Shown: positions 23,164-32,222 of the stretch, piece after piece | Numbering within the stretch: the stretch's first letter is position 1 | Layout of the letters: the number at the start of each line of letters is the position of its first letter | DNA from: Paenibacillus silvae | GTDB taxonomy: Bacteria; Bacillota; Bacilli; Paenibacillales; Paenibacillaceae | Assembly (NCBI RefSeq): GCF_014639235.1 | Contig: NZ_BMFU01000001.1 | Coordinates: forward strand, 620,001 to 684,000 | Length of the DNA: 64,000 nucleotides | Direction of reading: 5' to 3' | Position numbers and translations under genes: made by a program | The notes under the pieces: model-generated | The model's database searches: none | What the model was told of the DNA's origin: nothing | The model's input: only the letters and a program-made list of their open reading frames with translations

Positions 23164-26085
23164 CTAGTGTTTAATCAGGTCCAGCGTTTCGTCAAACTGC
23201 TGCTTCTGCTCCTCAATCTTGTGCTCGTTGCCAATGACGCAGCGCTGCTTCTGCTCCAGAATCGCAGAGACGAGTCCGGCAAAGCCGTTAATGTCGCTCT
23301 CCTTCGTACGCAGCACCTCATCCCGCTCCCGCTGCAGGTCCGCTTCCGTCACATTGGACAGATAACATTCCAGCGAGAAGGCCCCTTCACTGTACGGCGT
23401 TCTTGGCGTATCCAGATCCTGAATTGCACCAATAATATACCGTGTCATCTCCCGTTCATCTGCACGGAAATCGTTCAAATATTGTGGTATCCCCTCGTAT
23501 ACCTTATACGTTTTATCCAGATTCGGATCACGGTAGGAGGCCAGGTAGCTGTCCCCATTCCGTCTGAAGCCGGACATGCAGCCGTAAGCTCCGCCTTTGG
23601 CGCGAATGTTGTTCCACAGATAATCGAGGGACAAGATCCCCTGCAATACACGGAGCGAGCCGGTATAGGCATAGCCCTTGTCGATATAGTTCCCGGTTTG
23701 CACCACATACTGGACTTCGGATGGAGAACGGAACCCTTCGTTATGTGTGGCAGGTGTGAACGTAAAGGCTTCCTTCGCTACTTCTTGAGTGAACAGCATG
23801 GATTTCAGGCCGGAGACCTGCTGCTCCAGGCCTTCGTATCCTTGATCATCCGCAGTGTAGCTGACCAGCAGATTTTCCGGTCTGAAAATGTAACCCATCA
23901 GCTCTTGCAGACTGGCGGACAGCTGTTCTTTTTTCGCATCAAAATTCGACTGCAGATCCTCAAGCCATTGATAGTATGCAATGCCGCTAACTGCTTCTCT
24001 GAAATCAGCAACGGCCGAATGCTTCGAGGACGATCTTGCAATCCCCGCCGAATGACCGCTGTTGATCAGGTTGCGCTGCAAGTTACCTTTGACTTGAGAG
24101 ATGATCTCGAAAAGTCGCTTCGTATTGTCAAAACGGGAGGTAAACACGATCTCCTTGATCATATCAAAGGCAAATCCGAGTTTGTCATACAGTACCTTGG
24201 CGTTAAATTCATACGTCGCTTTGAAGTCTTCATGCTGATGTGCGTTCGCATACGTGCCAAGCCCGCTGTTGATACCGCCGGAATGGATGTGAATCTCATT
24301 CGACAACTCATTGAAGGAGTAGTTCTGTGTATCCACGTATCCCAGTACATTTTTCAACAAACCAGCATAAGGCAGCAGGCGGCGCGGCACGTCCTTGATA
24401 TCAAACAGCAGCCTCAAATAACCGATACCGTTCGTATACAGATTGTGATGCAGAATGGTTGTGCCATCAACATTGTTCACCGTTTGGTAGAGCCTGGATG
24501 CCTTCGTGTCAATATCCTCAATCGACAGCGTTGGAATCACCTGCTGCTGTTCCTTGGTTGAAGGGGTATTCTGGTACTCCGCGAGTGCCTCCGTACGTTT
24601 AATCATCTCCTGCACTTCTTCCGGGCTAAGTCCGGCCTGCACCGATTTCAGACGTGCCTTCAGCGCCTCTTCCTTACGTGCATTCAAGCCTTTGTCTGGC
24701 GTCAGTGCCACAAACGAGGTATGTGTGTTTTGCAACAGATATTTCTCGATCAGCTGTTCAAAGTAACCTTGCTTCATTTTCGTGCGAAGCTCTGCAAATA
24801 CATCATTCGCCTCCAAATGGGTGAAAGGCGCCTCCTTGTCATACAGCCAGCTTTGCAGGGACGAGAATCCGTAGATCAGCCCTTTGGGCATACGGCCAAA
24901 GTCCGCTTCCCGGTGATTGAATTCGTACGAATTAATACCGGCAAGCAGCGCTTTCGGGTCAAAGCCTTCCTTGACCACTCTCTCCAGCACTTCCTTGATC
25001 GTTCCGAGGAATTCATCCTTGCTTGACAGATTGCTCTTCTTGAGTCCTACCGTGAACACAGGCTGATACAGGCTGTCATCATAAGAGCCATAAACATCCT
25101 TGGCGATGCCTTTATCCAGCAGTGCCTGCTTCAGCACAGCCCCAGGTGCATTGAGCAGCGCATATAATAAAATTTGAAACGAAATGTTCAGTTCCTTGTC
25201 CAGACTTGTGCCAATTACCGCATTATAGGTCAAAAAGCTGTTGTCCACTTCGGATTCCGTGCTTCCCGCAGAGTACGACTTCACCGTATCCACCCGTGCC
25301 GGGAAGGCAGGTTGCAGCTTGATCTCCGATTCAATCTCGATCCGATCATAGCTGCTCAGGTAATTTTCATCCAGCCATTGCAGCTTCTCTTCCATGTCCA
25401 TGTCACCGTACAGGTAGATGTAGCTGTTGGACGGATGATAGTATCGTTTGTGGAAATCAAGCAGTCCTTCATAGGTCAGGTCCAGAATCGCCTCCGGGAA
25501 CCCGCCAGACTCACAGGAGTACGTTGTATCCGGGAAAAGGGAGTTCAGCACTTCACGTCTCACCATCCGTTCTGGCGAAGAAAAGGCACCCTTCATCTCG
25601 TTATATACAACGCCGTTGTACGTCAGTTCATCATCCGCAGAAGTGAGATTGTAATTCCAGCCCTCCTGCAGAAATATTTTTTCATTCTCATAGATGTTCG
25701 TATTTAACACCGCATCCAGATACACATCCATCAAGTTATGAAAGTCATGGTCATTGCGGCTGGCCACCGGATAGATCGTTTTGTCCGGGTATGTCATCGC
25801 ATTCAAAAATGTATTCAGGGACCCCTTCAGCAGCTCCACAAAGGAATCCTTGGCCGGGAACTTCTTCGACCCGCAGAGCACAGAGTGCTCCAGAATATGG
25901 GCTACCCCGGTATCATCCTCGGGAGGTGTGCGAAAGCCAATGCTGAACACCTTGTTATCGTCGCTGTTGGATAGCAGTACAATGTGAGCACCGGATTTCT
26001 CATGTTCCAGCAGGTACGCATCCGATTGCAGTTCTTCGATTCTGCGCTCCTGTAACACCTTGAAGGGTTTAAGCTGTTTCAACAT
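23164..26085 (-). CDS. M16C-type insulinase-like zinc metallopeptidase (PreP-like)
   Basis: Nine hundred and seventy-three residues, the length of the M16C subfamily (mitochondrial presequence protease and bacterial relatives), which form a closed chamber from two homologous halves and degrade unfolded peptides. The inverted zinc motif HILEH is at residues 63-67 (VAHILEHSVLCGSKKFP), with the third ligand Glu163 in VVYNEMKGAF. The C-terminal Arg/Tyr box is in GGAYGCMSGFRRNGDSYLASYRDPNL. No signal peptide, so cytoplasmic. GGAGG precedes the ATG. It is monocistronic. It could clear signal or transit peptides; the substrate is unknown. Confidence 0.9.
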   Translation of the reverse strand: MLKQLKPFKVLQERRIEELQSDAYLLEHEKSGAHIVLLSNSDDNKVFSIGFRTPPEDDTGVAHILEHSVLCGSKKFPAKDSFVELLKGSLNTFLNAMTYPDKTIYPVASRNDHDFHNLMDVYLDAVLNTNIYENEKIFLQEGWNYNLTSADDELTYNGVVYNEMKGAFSSPERMVRREVLNSLFPDTTYSCESGGFPEAILDLTYEGLLDFHKRYYHPSNSYIYLYGDMDMEEKLQWLDENYLSSYDRIEIESEIKLQPAFPARVDTVKSYSAGSTESEVDNSFLTYNAVIGTSLDKELNISFQILLYALLNAPGAVLKQALLDKGIAKDVYGSYDDSLYQPVFTVGLKKSNLSSKDEFLGTIKEVLERVVKEGFDPKALLAGINSYEFNHREADFGRMPKGLIYGFSSLQSWLYDKEAPFTHLEANDVFAELRTKMKQGYFEQLIEKYLLQNTHTSFVALTPDKGLNARKEEALKARLKSVQAGLSPEEVQEMIKRTEALAEYQNTPSTKEQQQVIPTLSIEDIDTKASRLYQTVNNVDGTTILHHNLYTNGIGYLRLLFDIKDVPRRLLPYAGLLKNVLGYVDTQNYSFNELSNEIHIHSGGINSGLGTYANAHQHEDFKATYEFNAKVLYDKLGFAFDMIKEIVFTSRFDNTKRLFEIISQVKGNLQRNLINSGHSAGIARSSSKHSAVADFREAVSGIAYYQWLEDLQSNFDAKKEQLSASLQELMGYIFRPENLLVSYTADDQGYEGLEQQVSGLKSMLFTQEVAKEAFTFTPATHNEGFRSPSEVQYVVQTGNYIDKGYAYTGSLRVLQGILSLDYLWNNIRAKGGAYGCMSGFRRNGDSYLASYRDPNLDKTYKVYEGIPQYLNDFRADEREMTRYIIGAIQDLDTPRTPYSEGAFSLECYLSNVTEADLQRERDEVLRTKESDINGFAGLVSAILEQKQRCVIGNEHKIEEQKQQFDETLDLIKH

Positions 26086-26587
26086 AAATAGAGTCCTCCG
26101 TCCATTAAATTGTCGTATAGGTTGATGACTGGATACTCGTTCACATGCGAAAATTACACAAGCACTCCAAAGATGTGTAATATTGTATTGGAACTCAATC
26201 CGCAGGCAGGGTGAAAGGGAATATATGCCTATGGATAGTATACACCATTGTGATCTTACTTCATAAAAAGACAGCCGAATCCACTTTCTGATATGTATTA
26301 TGCAAGGGGTGTGTTTATGAGCTATGCGGGGTGAAGGGAGAAATTAGGGAAGTATTATTTTAAATAATTTTCATTGAGTAAGTTTTTTATTTTCTATTTT
26401 AAATGCACTTGTTAAAGTCACTAAATTGTGAGAAGTTGGAGATACACTAGTTAAAGCTATTTATGTAAAAAACCTTTCCCCCAGCACTACTGTTTTAGTA
26501 TTGTAGTATAAATAAGATTTGTGACGAATTGTGAATTATCACTTCGCACAAATCTTATTAAATTTTACGAGAGTAGAAGGTGTCTTT
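26086..26587. other. AT-rich intergenic region
   Basis: About 500 bases between the divergent peptidase and the next gene. It contains the promoter region of the peptidase (minus side) and the hairpin at 26511-26559. No gene is supported, and the AT content is visibly higher than that of the flanking core genes. Confidence 0.4.
26511..26559 (+). other. Long leader hairpin 29 bases before a small membrane-protein gene
   Basis: AATAAGATTTGTG (26511-26523) is perfectly complementary to 26547-26559 (13 pairs). After a one-base bulge CGAA pairs with TTCG, and a further GTG/CAC closes the loop. No T run follows, so it is not a standard terminator. It could be an operator or a translation-control hairpin. 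Confidence 0.5.
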
Positions 26588-27112
26588 ATGAAGACCAAAG
26601 TATTCAAAGTAACAATATCTGTGATCGTTATTTTAGGAATTGTAACAGCACTTTTTTTATACTTCTATAAATTCCCCAAAGAGATAAACATAATATCCCC
26701 AGCTGTAAGTTTCTATGAGAATGACCCTTCTTCAGTGGAGGGTACTACAATAAAAGTATCAGGAACACTGTACCGACCTTTGTTTCAACAACATGTATTT
26801 GAAGGTTCATTAACGATTGATAACTTAGATTTTACCAAAAAGAACGAAACCCTCGATACCTATATACTTGATAGAAAGAATGGCATCAATATGGGAAATC
26901 TTGTTTATCATAAACCTTCAACTCCAGGGGAGTTTTTAACTTCAAATATGATCTGGTTTGATGACACTTTCGAACATGTTAATATAGCGAGCGATTGGGG
27001 ACAGAATAAGAAATTATTTTTTATTGTCTCAGCTTCTTCTTATGAAGAGGGTATTGATGCTCAGAGAAAGATGAGAGATAAGTATGGTTCCTTTTTTGTT
27101 CCAAGAGAATAG
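26588..27112 (+). CDS. Membrane-anchored protein of unknown function
   Basis: ATG 26588 after AGAAGGTG gives 174 residues; the frame is open to 26531 but that leader overlaps the hairpin. Residues about 5-27 form one hydrophobic segment (VTISVIVILGIVTALFLYFY), probably an uncleaved anchor. The outside part has YENDPSSVEGTTIKVSGTLYRPLF, then FEGSLTIDNLDFTKKNETLDTY and a closing ASSYEEGIDAQRKM. The strand-rich VxGTLYRPLFxxHxFxG pattern appears in Bacillales proteins without known function. The gene is AT-rich against its neighbours and lies next to tRNA-Leu, so it may be acquired DNA. Confidence 0.55.
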   Translation: MKTKVFKVTISVIVILGIVTALFLYFYKFPKEINIISPAVSFYENDPSSVEGTTIKVSGTLYRPLFQQHVFEGSLTIDNLDFTKKNETLDTYILDRKNGINMGNLVYHKPSTPGEFLTSNMIWFDDTFEHVNIASDWGQNKKLFFIVSASSYEEGIDAQRKMRDKYGSFFVPRE

Positions 27113-27282
27113 GCCTAAACATTTACGAGTCACACATTTACAACCGAGTTCAACAAACAAGGCGTAAAAAAACAGCCCACCTCGATGTATTCGATCCTAA
27201 AGTTCGTCCCCAATCCGCCCCAAGAATAAAATAGACGCTTAATTCCTGTGAATTCATTTTTTTATTTTGAAGTCATAAAAAA

Positions 27283-27315
27283 AAGGAAACCCCTTATTTA
27301 TCAAGGAGTTTCCTT
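27283..27315 (-). terminator. Terminator of tRNA-Leu
   Basis: On the minus strand AAGGAAAC pairs with GTTTCCTT (inner CCTT/AAGG) and is followed by eight T. Confidence 0.85.
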
Positions 27316-27326
27316 CTCTTTTATGA

Positions 27327-27412
27327 TGCCGAGGACCGGGATCGAACCGGTACGGTAGTCACCTACCGCAGGATTTTAAGTCCTGTGCGTCTGCCAATTC
27401 CGCCACCCCGGC
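27327..27412 (-). tRNA. tRNA-Leu(UAA)
   Basis: Eighty-six bases with the long class II variable arm (CGGTAGGTGACTACCG). Acceptor GCCGGGG pairs with the 3' strand, anticodon loop CTTAAAA (anticodon TAA), T loop TTCGATC, discriminator A. CCA is not encoded. It is followed by its own terminator. Confidence 0.95.
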
Positions 27413-27495
27413 GTATGTAATATTTTCTTGGCGACAAGAAATATCTTACCATGAATAAATTAATAATGCAACCCTTTTTCCTAAAATAATGAAAC

Positions 27496-27553
27496 AGGCA
27501 CTGCAAGCGTCAGCTCACAGTGCCTAGAAAGTCCGAGTTGCGGTCCCGGACTT
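27496..27553 (-). terminator. Two tandem hairpins downstream of the stress-protein gene
   Basis: AAGTCCG/CGGACTT (27529-27553) and AGGCACTG/CAGTGCCT (27496-27525), read on the minus strand after the stop at 27639. Only a weak T-rich tail follows. They separate the gene from tRNA-Leu. Confidence 0.45.
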
Positions 27554-27638
27554 CCGGTAAACCATCTATATTAAGGGAGGTGTGATATAAGAATACCTCC
27601 CCAACATTAAAGAAACCTAAAATCAGCCTTAAATTAAA

Positions 27639-28088
27639 CTAAAAATGCAAAATTGTTTTTACATGCTCTGCCTGTTCCTCGCCGCACTCTACAAAGATCA
27701 GAATATGACCTTGTAGCAGCCATTCCTCATAATAACGGGCATCCTCTTCTGTGATGCCTGCATCCGTTAGCGTTAAGACCAGATCATCTGTCTCACTGCC
27801 AATCTCATTGCCCGCCAATCGTCGTACCGCTGTTCCGATGGATGCCGTCTGATGCATGCGTTTTCCCAATCCAGCCAATATGCCCTTGAGCGCTCCAAAT
27901 GCACCATCCGTTCCAGCGCCCTTCAGTGGTTTAGGCAGCCCTGTTTGCTCACTAATCATCTCAAGATCAAGCTGCTCCTTCGCTACAGCACCCAAATGCT
28001 TCTCCTCAATGCCTTCTCTTCTAAGATTATTTAATAAAATAATAGCCTCCTGCTCTGTATGAGCAAGCCCTACCAGCAATTTTGTCAT
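27639..28088 (-). CDS. General stress protein 17M-like (YflT domain)
   Basis: One hundred and forty-nine residues after GAGGAGGGG. The N-terminal 70 residues (KLLVGLAHTEQEAIILLNNLRREGIEEKHLGAVAKEQLDL...ISEQTG) match the YflT/GspM fold seen in SigB-controlled stress proteins. The middle is a Gly/Ala-rich segment (GAGTDGAFGALKGILAGLGKR). The last part (LTDAGITEEDARYYEEWLLQGHILIFVE) resembles the alpha/beta end of the same family. The biochemical role is unknown. I could not find a convincing SigB promoter upstream. Confidence 0.7.
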   Translation of the reverse strand: MTKLLVGLAHTEQEAIILLNNLRREGIEEKHLGAVAKEQLDLEMISEQTGLPKPLKGAGTDGAFGALKGILAGLGKRMHQTASIGTAVRRLAGNEIGSETDDLVLTLTDAGITEEDARYYEEWLLQGHILIFVECGEEQAEHVKTILHF

Positions 28089-28302
28089 CCCGTTCCCCTC
28101 CTCTTCCTTATCTACATATAACCCCGAAGACGGTGTTCAGTAACGCTAAACGTCTTTGCTAAGTCGATTCACCTATAATGACTGAATTATTTCTTTACTG
28201 GAAATCCATACCTAGTTCTGATAGACTAGATAAAGAAGACAAATTAACCATTGAAAACTTTAACCTTGCAATAAATATCTTATTAATCAGGAGTAATGAC
28301 AT

Positions 28303-28527
28303 ATGAAAAAAGAGGTAGAAATTGCCATTCGACGTAAACAACAGGTTATGGTTCGTAATACGAGCGGGCAGACCGTAACCGGCTTCCCGGAACACACAGC
28401 GGACAGTTCCATTCTCTCCTTGCGCACCGTACAGGGCAATGTGTGGATTCCATTTGATGAAGTGGAACAGGTGACTCGCCTGTTGACCCTTCGTTCTCAC
28501 CATCTGGGTACTATGCAGCTTGTATAA
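28303..28527 (+). CDS. 74-residue conserved-type protein of unknown function
   Basis: CAGGAG precedes ATG 28303. The sequence MKKEVEIAIRRKQQVMVRNTSGQTVTGFPEHTADSSILSLRTVQGNVWIPFDEVEQVTRLLT is a run of short beta strands ending in an acidic helix, like a small SH3/LSm-type barrel (residues 10-58, with the IPFDEVEQV sequence typical of such barrels). Basic N-terminus; no cysteines; no membrane segment. It might bind RNA or protein. Ends at a bidirectional terminator. Confidence 0.55.
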   Translation: MKKEVEIAIRRKQQVMVRNTSGQTVTGFPEHTADSSILSLRTVQGNVWIPFDEVEQVTRLLTLRSHHLGTMQLV

Positions 28528-28640
28528 CATCTGGTCTCCCAGATGTTGAATCACGCTCCTGGAGAGCAGCACACTTCAACAGATAAAGACTAGCTTCCTG
28601 TAGGAATTACCTTTTCCATCAGGCAGCACGACTATATTCA

Positions 28641-28669
28641 AAAAACCAGACGATAGACGTCTGGTTTTT
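28641..28669. terminator. Bidirectional terminator
   Basis: AAAAACCAGACG-atag-complement with A runs and T runs on both sides. It separates the convergent genes ending at 28527 and 28709. Confidence 0.85.
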
Positions 28670-28708
28670 CTTTTCTTACTTCTTATGCTTATTGTTTCTT
28701 GTACCCTG

Positions 28709-29191
28709 CTACTTCACAACAAATCTGACACGCGTACCGTCCGGATATGTACTTAACTGATTGCCTACCCAAGAGCCTGCACCGCGATTATCTTTGGGTG
28801 TAATATACTGGATATCTGCTCCCGTTCCCCCTTCGGCACACATCGCCATAGGCCACTCATCCCGATCCTTGCCCTTTTTCACCGGCACACCTCGGAGTGA
28901 GAGCTCTCTGTTCCCTTCAGCACCCTTGCGATCAATCGTGCAGACATCCGAATGCCCCGCCTCGATCGCCTTGCGAATATGGTTCGCCGTCTCGGGATAC
29001 CGATCTGCAGGGAAAGTAATCGTATGATCAACACCCTTGTCGGTTGCATTGATTGGAGACGGAAATTGCTGCGGCCATTCTCCCCCTGCCCAAGCATATA
29101 ATGCAATCAACACCATACCTGCTAACGTCACAATTTGCTTGATGTATCGACGGTTTCCTCTGCTGCTTTTTCTGCTGCGTCTTTTACTCAT
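28709..29191 (-). CDS. Secreted NucA/NucB-type DNase
   Basis: ATG 29191 with GGGGGAGG upstream; 160 residues. A very basic start (MSKRRSRKSSRGNRRYIK) precedes a hydrophobic export segment (QIVTLAGMVLIALYAWAG). The DNA/RNA non-specific endonuclease core of this family is visible as HTITFPADRYPETANHIRKAIEAGHSDVCTIDRKGA, followed by GKDRDEWPMAMCAEGGTGADI (catalytic DEWP-x-A box), SWVGNQLSTYPDGTRVRF. NucB of Bacillus is secreted during sporulation and degrades extracellular DNA; NucA is the competence nuclease. It stands alone here. Confidence 0.88.
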   Translation of the reverse strand: MSKRRSRKSSRGNRRYIKQIVTLAGMVLIALYAWAGGEWPQQFPSPINATDKGVDHTITFPADRYPETANHIRKAIEAGHSDVCTIDRKGAEGNRELSLRGVPVKKGKDRDEWPMAMCAEGGTGADIQYITPKDNRGAGSWVGNQLSTYPDGTRVRFVVK

Positions 29192-29261
29192 GATGTTCCT
29201 CCCCCATATCACACACTAGTATTATAACAGAACGTCAGTTCGCAGAACAATCACATGCATA

Positions 29262-29290
29262 TAAAAAAACAGCCGGATTGCTCCGGCTGC
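29262..29290 (-). terminator. Terminator of the LOV kinase gene
   Basis: On the minus strand CAGCCGGA-gcaa-TCCGGCTG followed by seven T, 20 bases after the stop. Confidence 0.9.
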
Positions 29291-29309
29291 CTCATGTTAT
29301 GCAATGTTC

Positions 29310-30458
29310 CTATCCTGCATTAATAATACTCTGTCTGCTTAGGAACGGGACCATTACATGGAACTCCGTTCCTTTTCCTTCCACGCTATCTACTGTAATG
29401 CTGCCGTTCATCAGCTCTAATAGCTCTTTGCAAATGGTTAAACCCAGACCACTTCCGCCAAACCGTCTCGCATGGGATATATCGGATTGAGTGAAGGCAT
29501 CGAACAGTTGATCTATCTGATTTGAAGGAATTCCGATGCCTGTGTCCCGAACCGAGAATGTGAGCATCGTTTCCTCCTGTGAATGCTGCTTCACATCCAC
29601 TTGCAGCTGGACTTCACCTTTTTCCGTAAATTTAACCGCATTGCTCAGCAGATTATCCAGTACCTGCCGAAGTCTCAGCGGATCACCCCAGAGCACATCA
29701 GGCATACTCAGATCCGCATGGCAGTACAAACGGATTTGTTTATTGGCAGCCGCTGGCTCATGGGTTTTCACAATCTGCTGAATCAGCTTGAGAGGCTGAA
29801 ATTCAATATGCTCCATGCCCATTTTGCCTCTCCCCAGCTTCGCCATATCCAGACTGTTATTTACGATATTCAGGAGTGCTTCCCCGGATTGACGAGCCAG
29901 CTCCAAATATTCCTGCTGTTCCTCAGTGATCTCGCCCATGCCAGCAAGCTCAATCATACCCATAATACCGTTCAGCGGTGTACGAAGCTCATGGTTCAAC
30001 TTACCGATGAATTCCAGCTGCCCTCTACTCGTTTTCTCAGCCGTAGAAGCGGCAAGCTTCAACTGTTGTTCCACAAATTTGCGTTCCGTAATATCATATT
30101 GAATCCCCACAAAGTACAGACAATCTCCGGATTCATTGAAAATGGGATCAATATTCAGCTCGTTCCAGAACTTCTGGCCACTTTTGGTATAGTTTAATAT
30201 CTCCACCTTAATGGATTGTTTCTTCACTAATGCTTCCCGAATTCGGGTAACCGTCTGGGGGTCAGTATCTGTTCCCTGTAAAAATCGGCAATTCCGGCCG
30301 ATCGACTCTGCGTACGTATATCCAGTTAACGAGGTAAAATGTTCATTAACATACATGAGCGGAAGCTCAGGTGAGGTAGCATCAACTACCGTAACGGAGG
30401 ATTTTAATTTTGAGATGATAAACTCCCATTGCATGGGGACTTGATTATATAGACTCAT
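29310..30458 (-). CDS. LOV-domain (blue-light) sensor histidine kinase
   Basis: Three hundred and eighty-two residues, cytoplasmic, no membrane helices. Residues about 12-125 are a PAS domain of LOV type. GRNCRFLQ carries the adduct-forming Cys57, and the flavin-contact residues Asn89 (NYTKSGQKFW), Asn99 and Gln120 (GIQYDI) are in place. A coiled linker leads to a HisKA domain (phospho-acceptor His156 in NHELRTP) and a HATPase_c domain (N box LLSNAVKF, G1 DTGIGIP, G2 GGSGLGL). Such proteins bind FMN and change kinase output in blue light. No response regulator is adjacent, so the partner is unknown. Start supported by GGAGGAG. Confidence 0.92.
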   Translation of the reverse strand: MSLYNQVPMQWEFIISKLKSSVTVVDATSPELPLMYVNEHFTSLTGYTYAESIGRNCRFLQGTDTDPQTVTRIREALVKKQSIKVEILNYTKSGQKFWNELNIDPIFNESGDCLYFVGIQYDITERKFVEQQLKLAASTAEKTSRGQLEFIGKLNHELRTPLNGIMGMIELAGMGEITEEQQEYLELARQSGEALLNIVNNSLDMAKLGRGKMGMEHIEFQPLKLIQQIVKTHEPAAANKQIRLYCHADLSMPDVLWGDPLRLRQVLDNLLSNAVKFTEKGEVQLQVDVKQHSQEETMLTFSVRDTGIGIPSNQIDQLFDAFTQSDISHARRFGGSGLGLTICKELLELMNGSITVDSVEGKGTEFHVMVPFLSRQSIINAG

Positions 30459-30729
30459 GTCTGCTCCTCCATCTCACATCCTTTAGATGGTATGTGTTGA
30501 TATAATACAATCTATATTATTGTACCACAGTTATTCATTCATTGTAGTTCTTGGGTAATAGTTCTTAATTATACCGCACACAACTGTTGACAATCTCCTG
30601 CCTCTTATCAGATTATATAGATATCCATTTATGATGTGTCATCATCGTGCATGTACTGATTGTCTGCAATTCCTAACGCCAGACCTCAAGGCGGGGCCGT
30701 TAATGGTTAACGAGGAAGGAAGATCGGTG

Positions 30730-30918
30730 ATGAAAACTCTCTTTTTTATCTTTATGGTGTTATGTATGATCAATCTGTGCTTCCCCAAGTTTGGCTGGTA
30801 CCTGCGATATGGCTGGCTCGTTCATGGTGAGAGCGAACCTAGCAAATCTTACATGCTTATGGTGCGAATGTCCAGTCTGTTTATGCTGTTAATCGCATTT
30901 ACTCTTACAATGGCATGA
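30730..30918 (+). CDS. Small membrane protein (DUF6199-like)
   Basis: ATG 30730 preceded by GGAAGG gives 62 residues; upstream in-frame codons come before that site. Two hydrophobic helices flank a polar loop: MKTLFFIFMVLCMINLCFP, then KFGWYLRYGWLVHGESEPSKSYML, then MSSLFMLLIAFTLTM. The arrangement of P-x-x-GWYLRYGW between two helices resembles the DUF6199 family. Function unknown. A terminator follows. Confidence 0.6.
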   Translation: MKTLFFIFMVLCMINLCFPKFGWYLRYGWLVHGESEPSKSYMLMVRMSSLFMLLIAFTLTMA

Positions 30919-30940
30919 ACCGATAATTAATGGCAAGAAG

Positions 30941-30973
30941 AAGACCAGCTGTCTCTCGGGTAGCTGGTCTTTG
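30941..30973 (+). terminator. Rho-independent terminator
   Basis: AAGACCAGCT pairs with AGCTGGTCTT, 23 bases after the stop; the T tail is short. Confidence 0.7.
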
Positions 30974-31067
30974 CCTTGCACTGACGGGAAAATGATAACT
31001 TTATTTGTGGTGAGATTCGAATAAGCGCCGTAATATAGAATTATCGTTTCAGAAAGGACATTACGTT

Positions 31068-31682
31068 ATGAACATTGCATTTTATCCATTCTGGGCTGCG
31101 AGCACGTTGCTCTCACTCATCCAGGTAATCTCCATTACTGCACTGACGTGCCTAACCTATAAACAAACAGATTCCCTTATTTATGCTGTATTGCTTCTAT
31201 GTATTTATGCACTCGGTCATGCAGCAGCCAAGCTAATTTTCCATCGGCTGGCCAAACACTTTGCAGCATCAGGACTAATGCTTGCAATGCCCTTGATCAA
31301 AGCACTGCTGCTCATAGCGGCTGCTTTTGCATCGTCTCACCTGACAGAATATGCCGCTTTAATATATATAAGCTTCATTTTACTCTCCGTTGTAACTCGC
31401 TGGGAATGCTTGCTTCTGGAGTCTCTTCGGCCACAGCTTATTGAAGGAGAGGACTTGGACAAAACAAACAATCTGATCTCATTTGCAAACAATACTGTAA
31501 CAGGCATCGGACTGATTATGACCGCAATTACCATCCTGTATGCCGGTATCCCACTGGCACTGTGGATCGCGGCAAGCCTGTCCTTGGCTGCACTGGCGCT
31601 AATCGGTACGGTTCAGCGCCTGATTCGCAACTCCTCTCATTCTTCACTAAAGCTCAGCCCCAGGCACGCACATCACAAATAA
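31068..31682 (+). CDS. Six-helix membrane protein, half-MFS-like
   Basis: Two hundred and four residues after GAAAGGAC. Six hydrophobic helices are spaced in the pattern of the first half of a major facilitator transporter: helix 1 STLLSLIQVISITALTC, helix 2 IYAVLLLCIYALGHAAAKLIF, helix 3 LMLAMPLIKALLLIAAAF, helix 4 ALIYISFILLSVV, helix 5 NTVTGIGLIMTAITILYAG, helix 6 LALWIAASLSLAALAL, then a basic tail. The helix 4-5 loop (RPQLIEGEDLDKTNNLIS) matches the MFS central segment. The second half is absent and the gene ends at a real stop, so it may act as a dimer or be a truncated MFS. Substrate unknown. Confidence 0.55.
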   Translation: MNIAFYPFWAASTLLSLIQVISITALTCLTYKQTDSLIYAVLLLCIYALGHAAAKLIFHRLAKHFAASGLMLAMPLIKALLLIAAAFASSHLTEYAALIYISFILLSVVTRWECLLLESLRPQLIEGEDLDKTNNLISFANNTVTGIGLIMTAITILYAGIPLALWIAASLSLAALALIGTVQRLIRNSSHSSLKLSPRHAHHK

Positions 31683-31711
31683 AAAAGACGAGCACGGTTA
31701 ACGGGCTCGTC
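31682..31711 (-). terminator. Terminator of the DUF1904 gene
   Basis: On the minus strand GACGAGC pairs with GCTCGTC and is followed by six T. It also sits where the converging plus-strand gene ends. Confidence 0.8.
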
Positions 31712-31738
31712 TACTGCTGCCTTCACAATCCTCACAAT

Positions 31739-32068
31739 CTAATCCAAGCGATAATCCGTCAATGGCTTGCCCTGCTTATAATACAAATTCGGTGATAATA
31801 TATTGAAAAAAATATGCACATCGGGCATGTCCGCCTTCTCCAGGATAGCCTGCATGCATGATGCGATCCGATCATGTATTTCCTGGTCACGCTGAAACAT
31901 CAAAATCTCGATGGAGGCCGGGGAAGGTGTCAGGGCTTGTACATCATGACGCTCTGCTTTCATTCTTTCCTGAGGAAGTTGAGTGATCAGAGCCATCTGC
32001 TCCGTAATCTGAGGTACAACCTCCTCCAGCTCGTGACCTGTGAATCCTTTAAAACGAATAAACGGCAT
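31739..32068 (-). CDS. DUF1904 (tautomerase-fold-like) protein
   Basis: One hundred and nine residues. MPFIRFKGFTGHELEEVVPQITEQMALI begins with Pro2 as in 4-oxalocrotonate tautomerase-like folds, followed by an alternating beta/alpha pattern (TPSPASIEILMFQRDQEIHDRIASCMQAILEKADMPDVHIFFNILSPNLYY). This is DUF1904, a small Bacillales family. The catalytic importance of Pro2 is expected from the fold and not known for this family. Monocistronic with a terminator. Confidence 0.75.
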   Translation of the reverse strand: MPFIRFKGFTGHELEEVVPQITEQMALITQLPQERMKAERHDVQALTPSPASIEILMFQRDQEIHDRIASCMQAILEKADMPDVHIFFNILSPNLYYKQGKPLTDYRLD

Positions 32069-32222
32069 TGCGATCCCTTCAATCTCTATAATAGTCTCTT
32101 ATGTGATTTTAAGCACATTGTTTTCAGTTGTCAAATGTCACTCATGCAATACATGGCTCTACGAACGAGAGCAAAGCCCCACCAATATGATGGAGCTGAT
32201 GCTGCCACACCCAAACGCTAGA

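Noticed and set aside
23167..24561. A 464-codon plus-strand frame
   Set aside because: It lies entirely antisense to the M16C peptidase gene and has no domain or ribosome binding site; it is a by-product of codon bias.
28089..28302. SigB promoter for the stress protein
   Set aside because: GTTTAG and GGGTTAT exist but are separated by about 21 bases instead of the usual 12-14.
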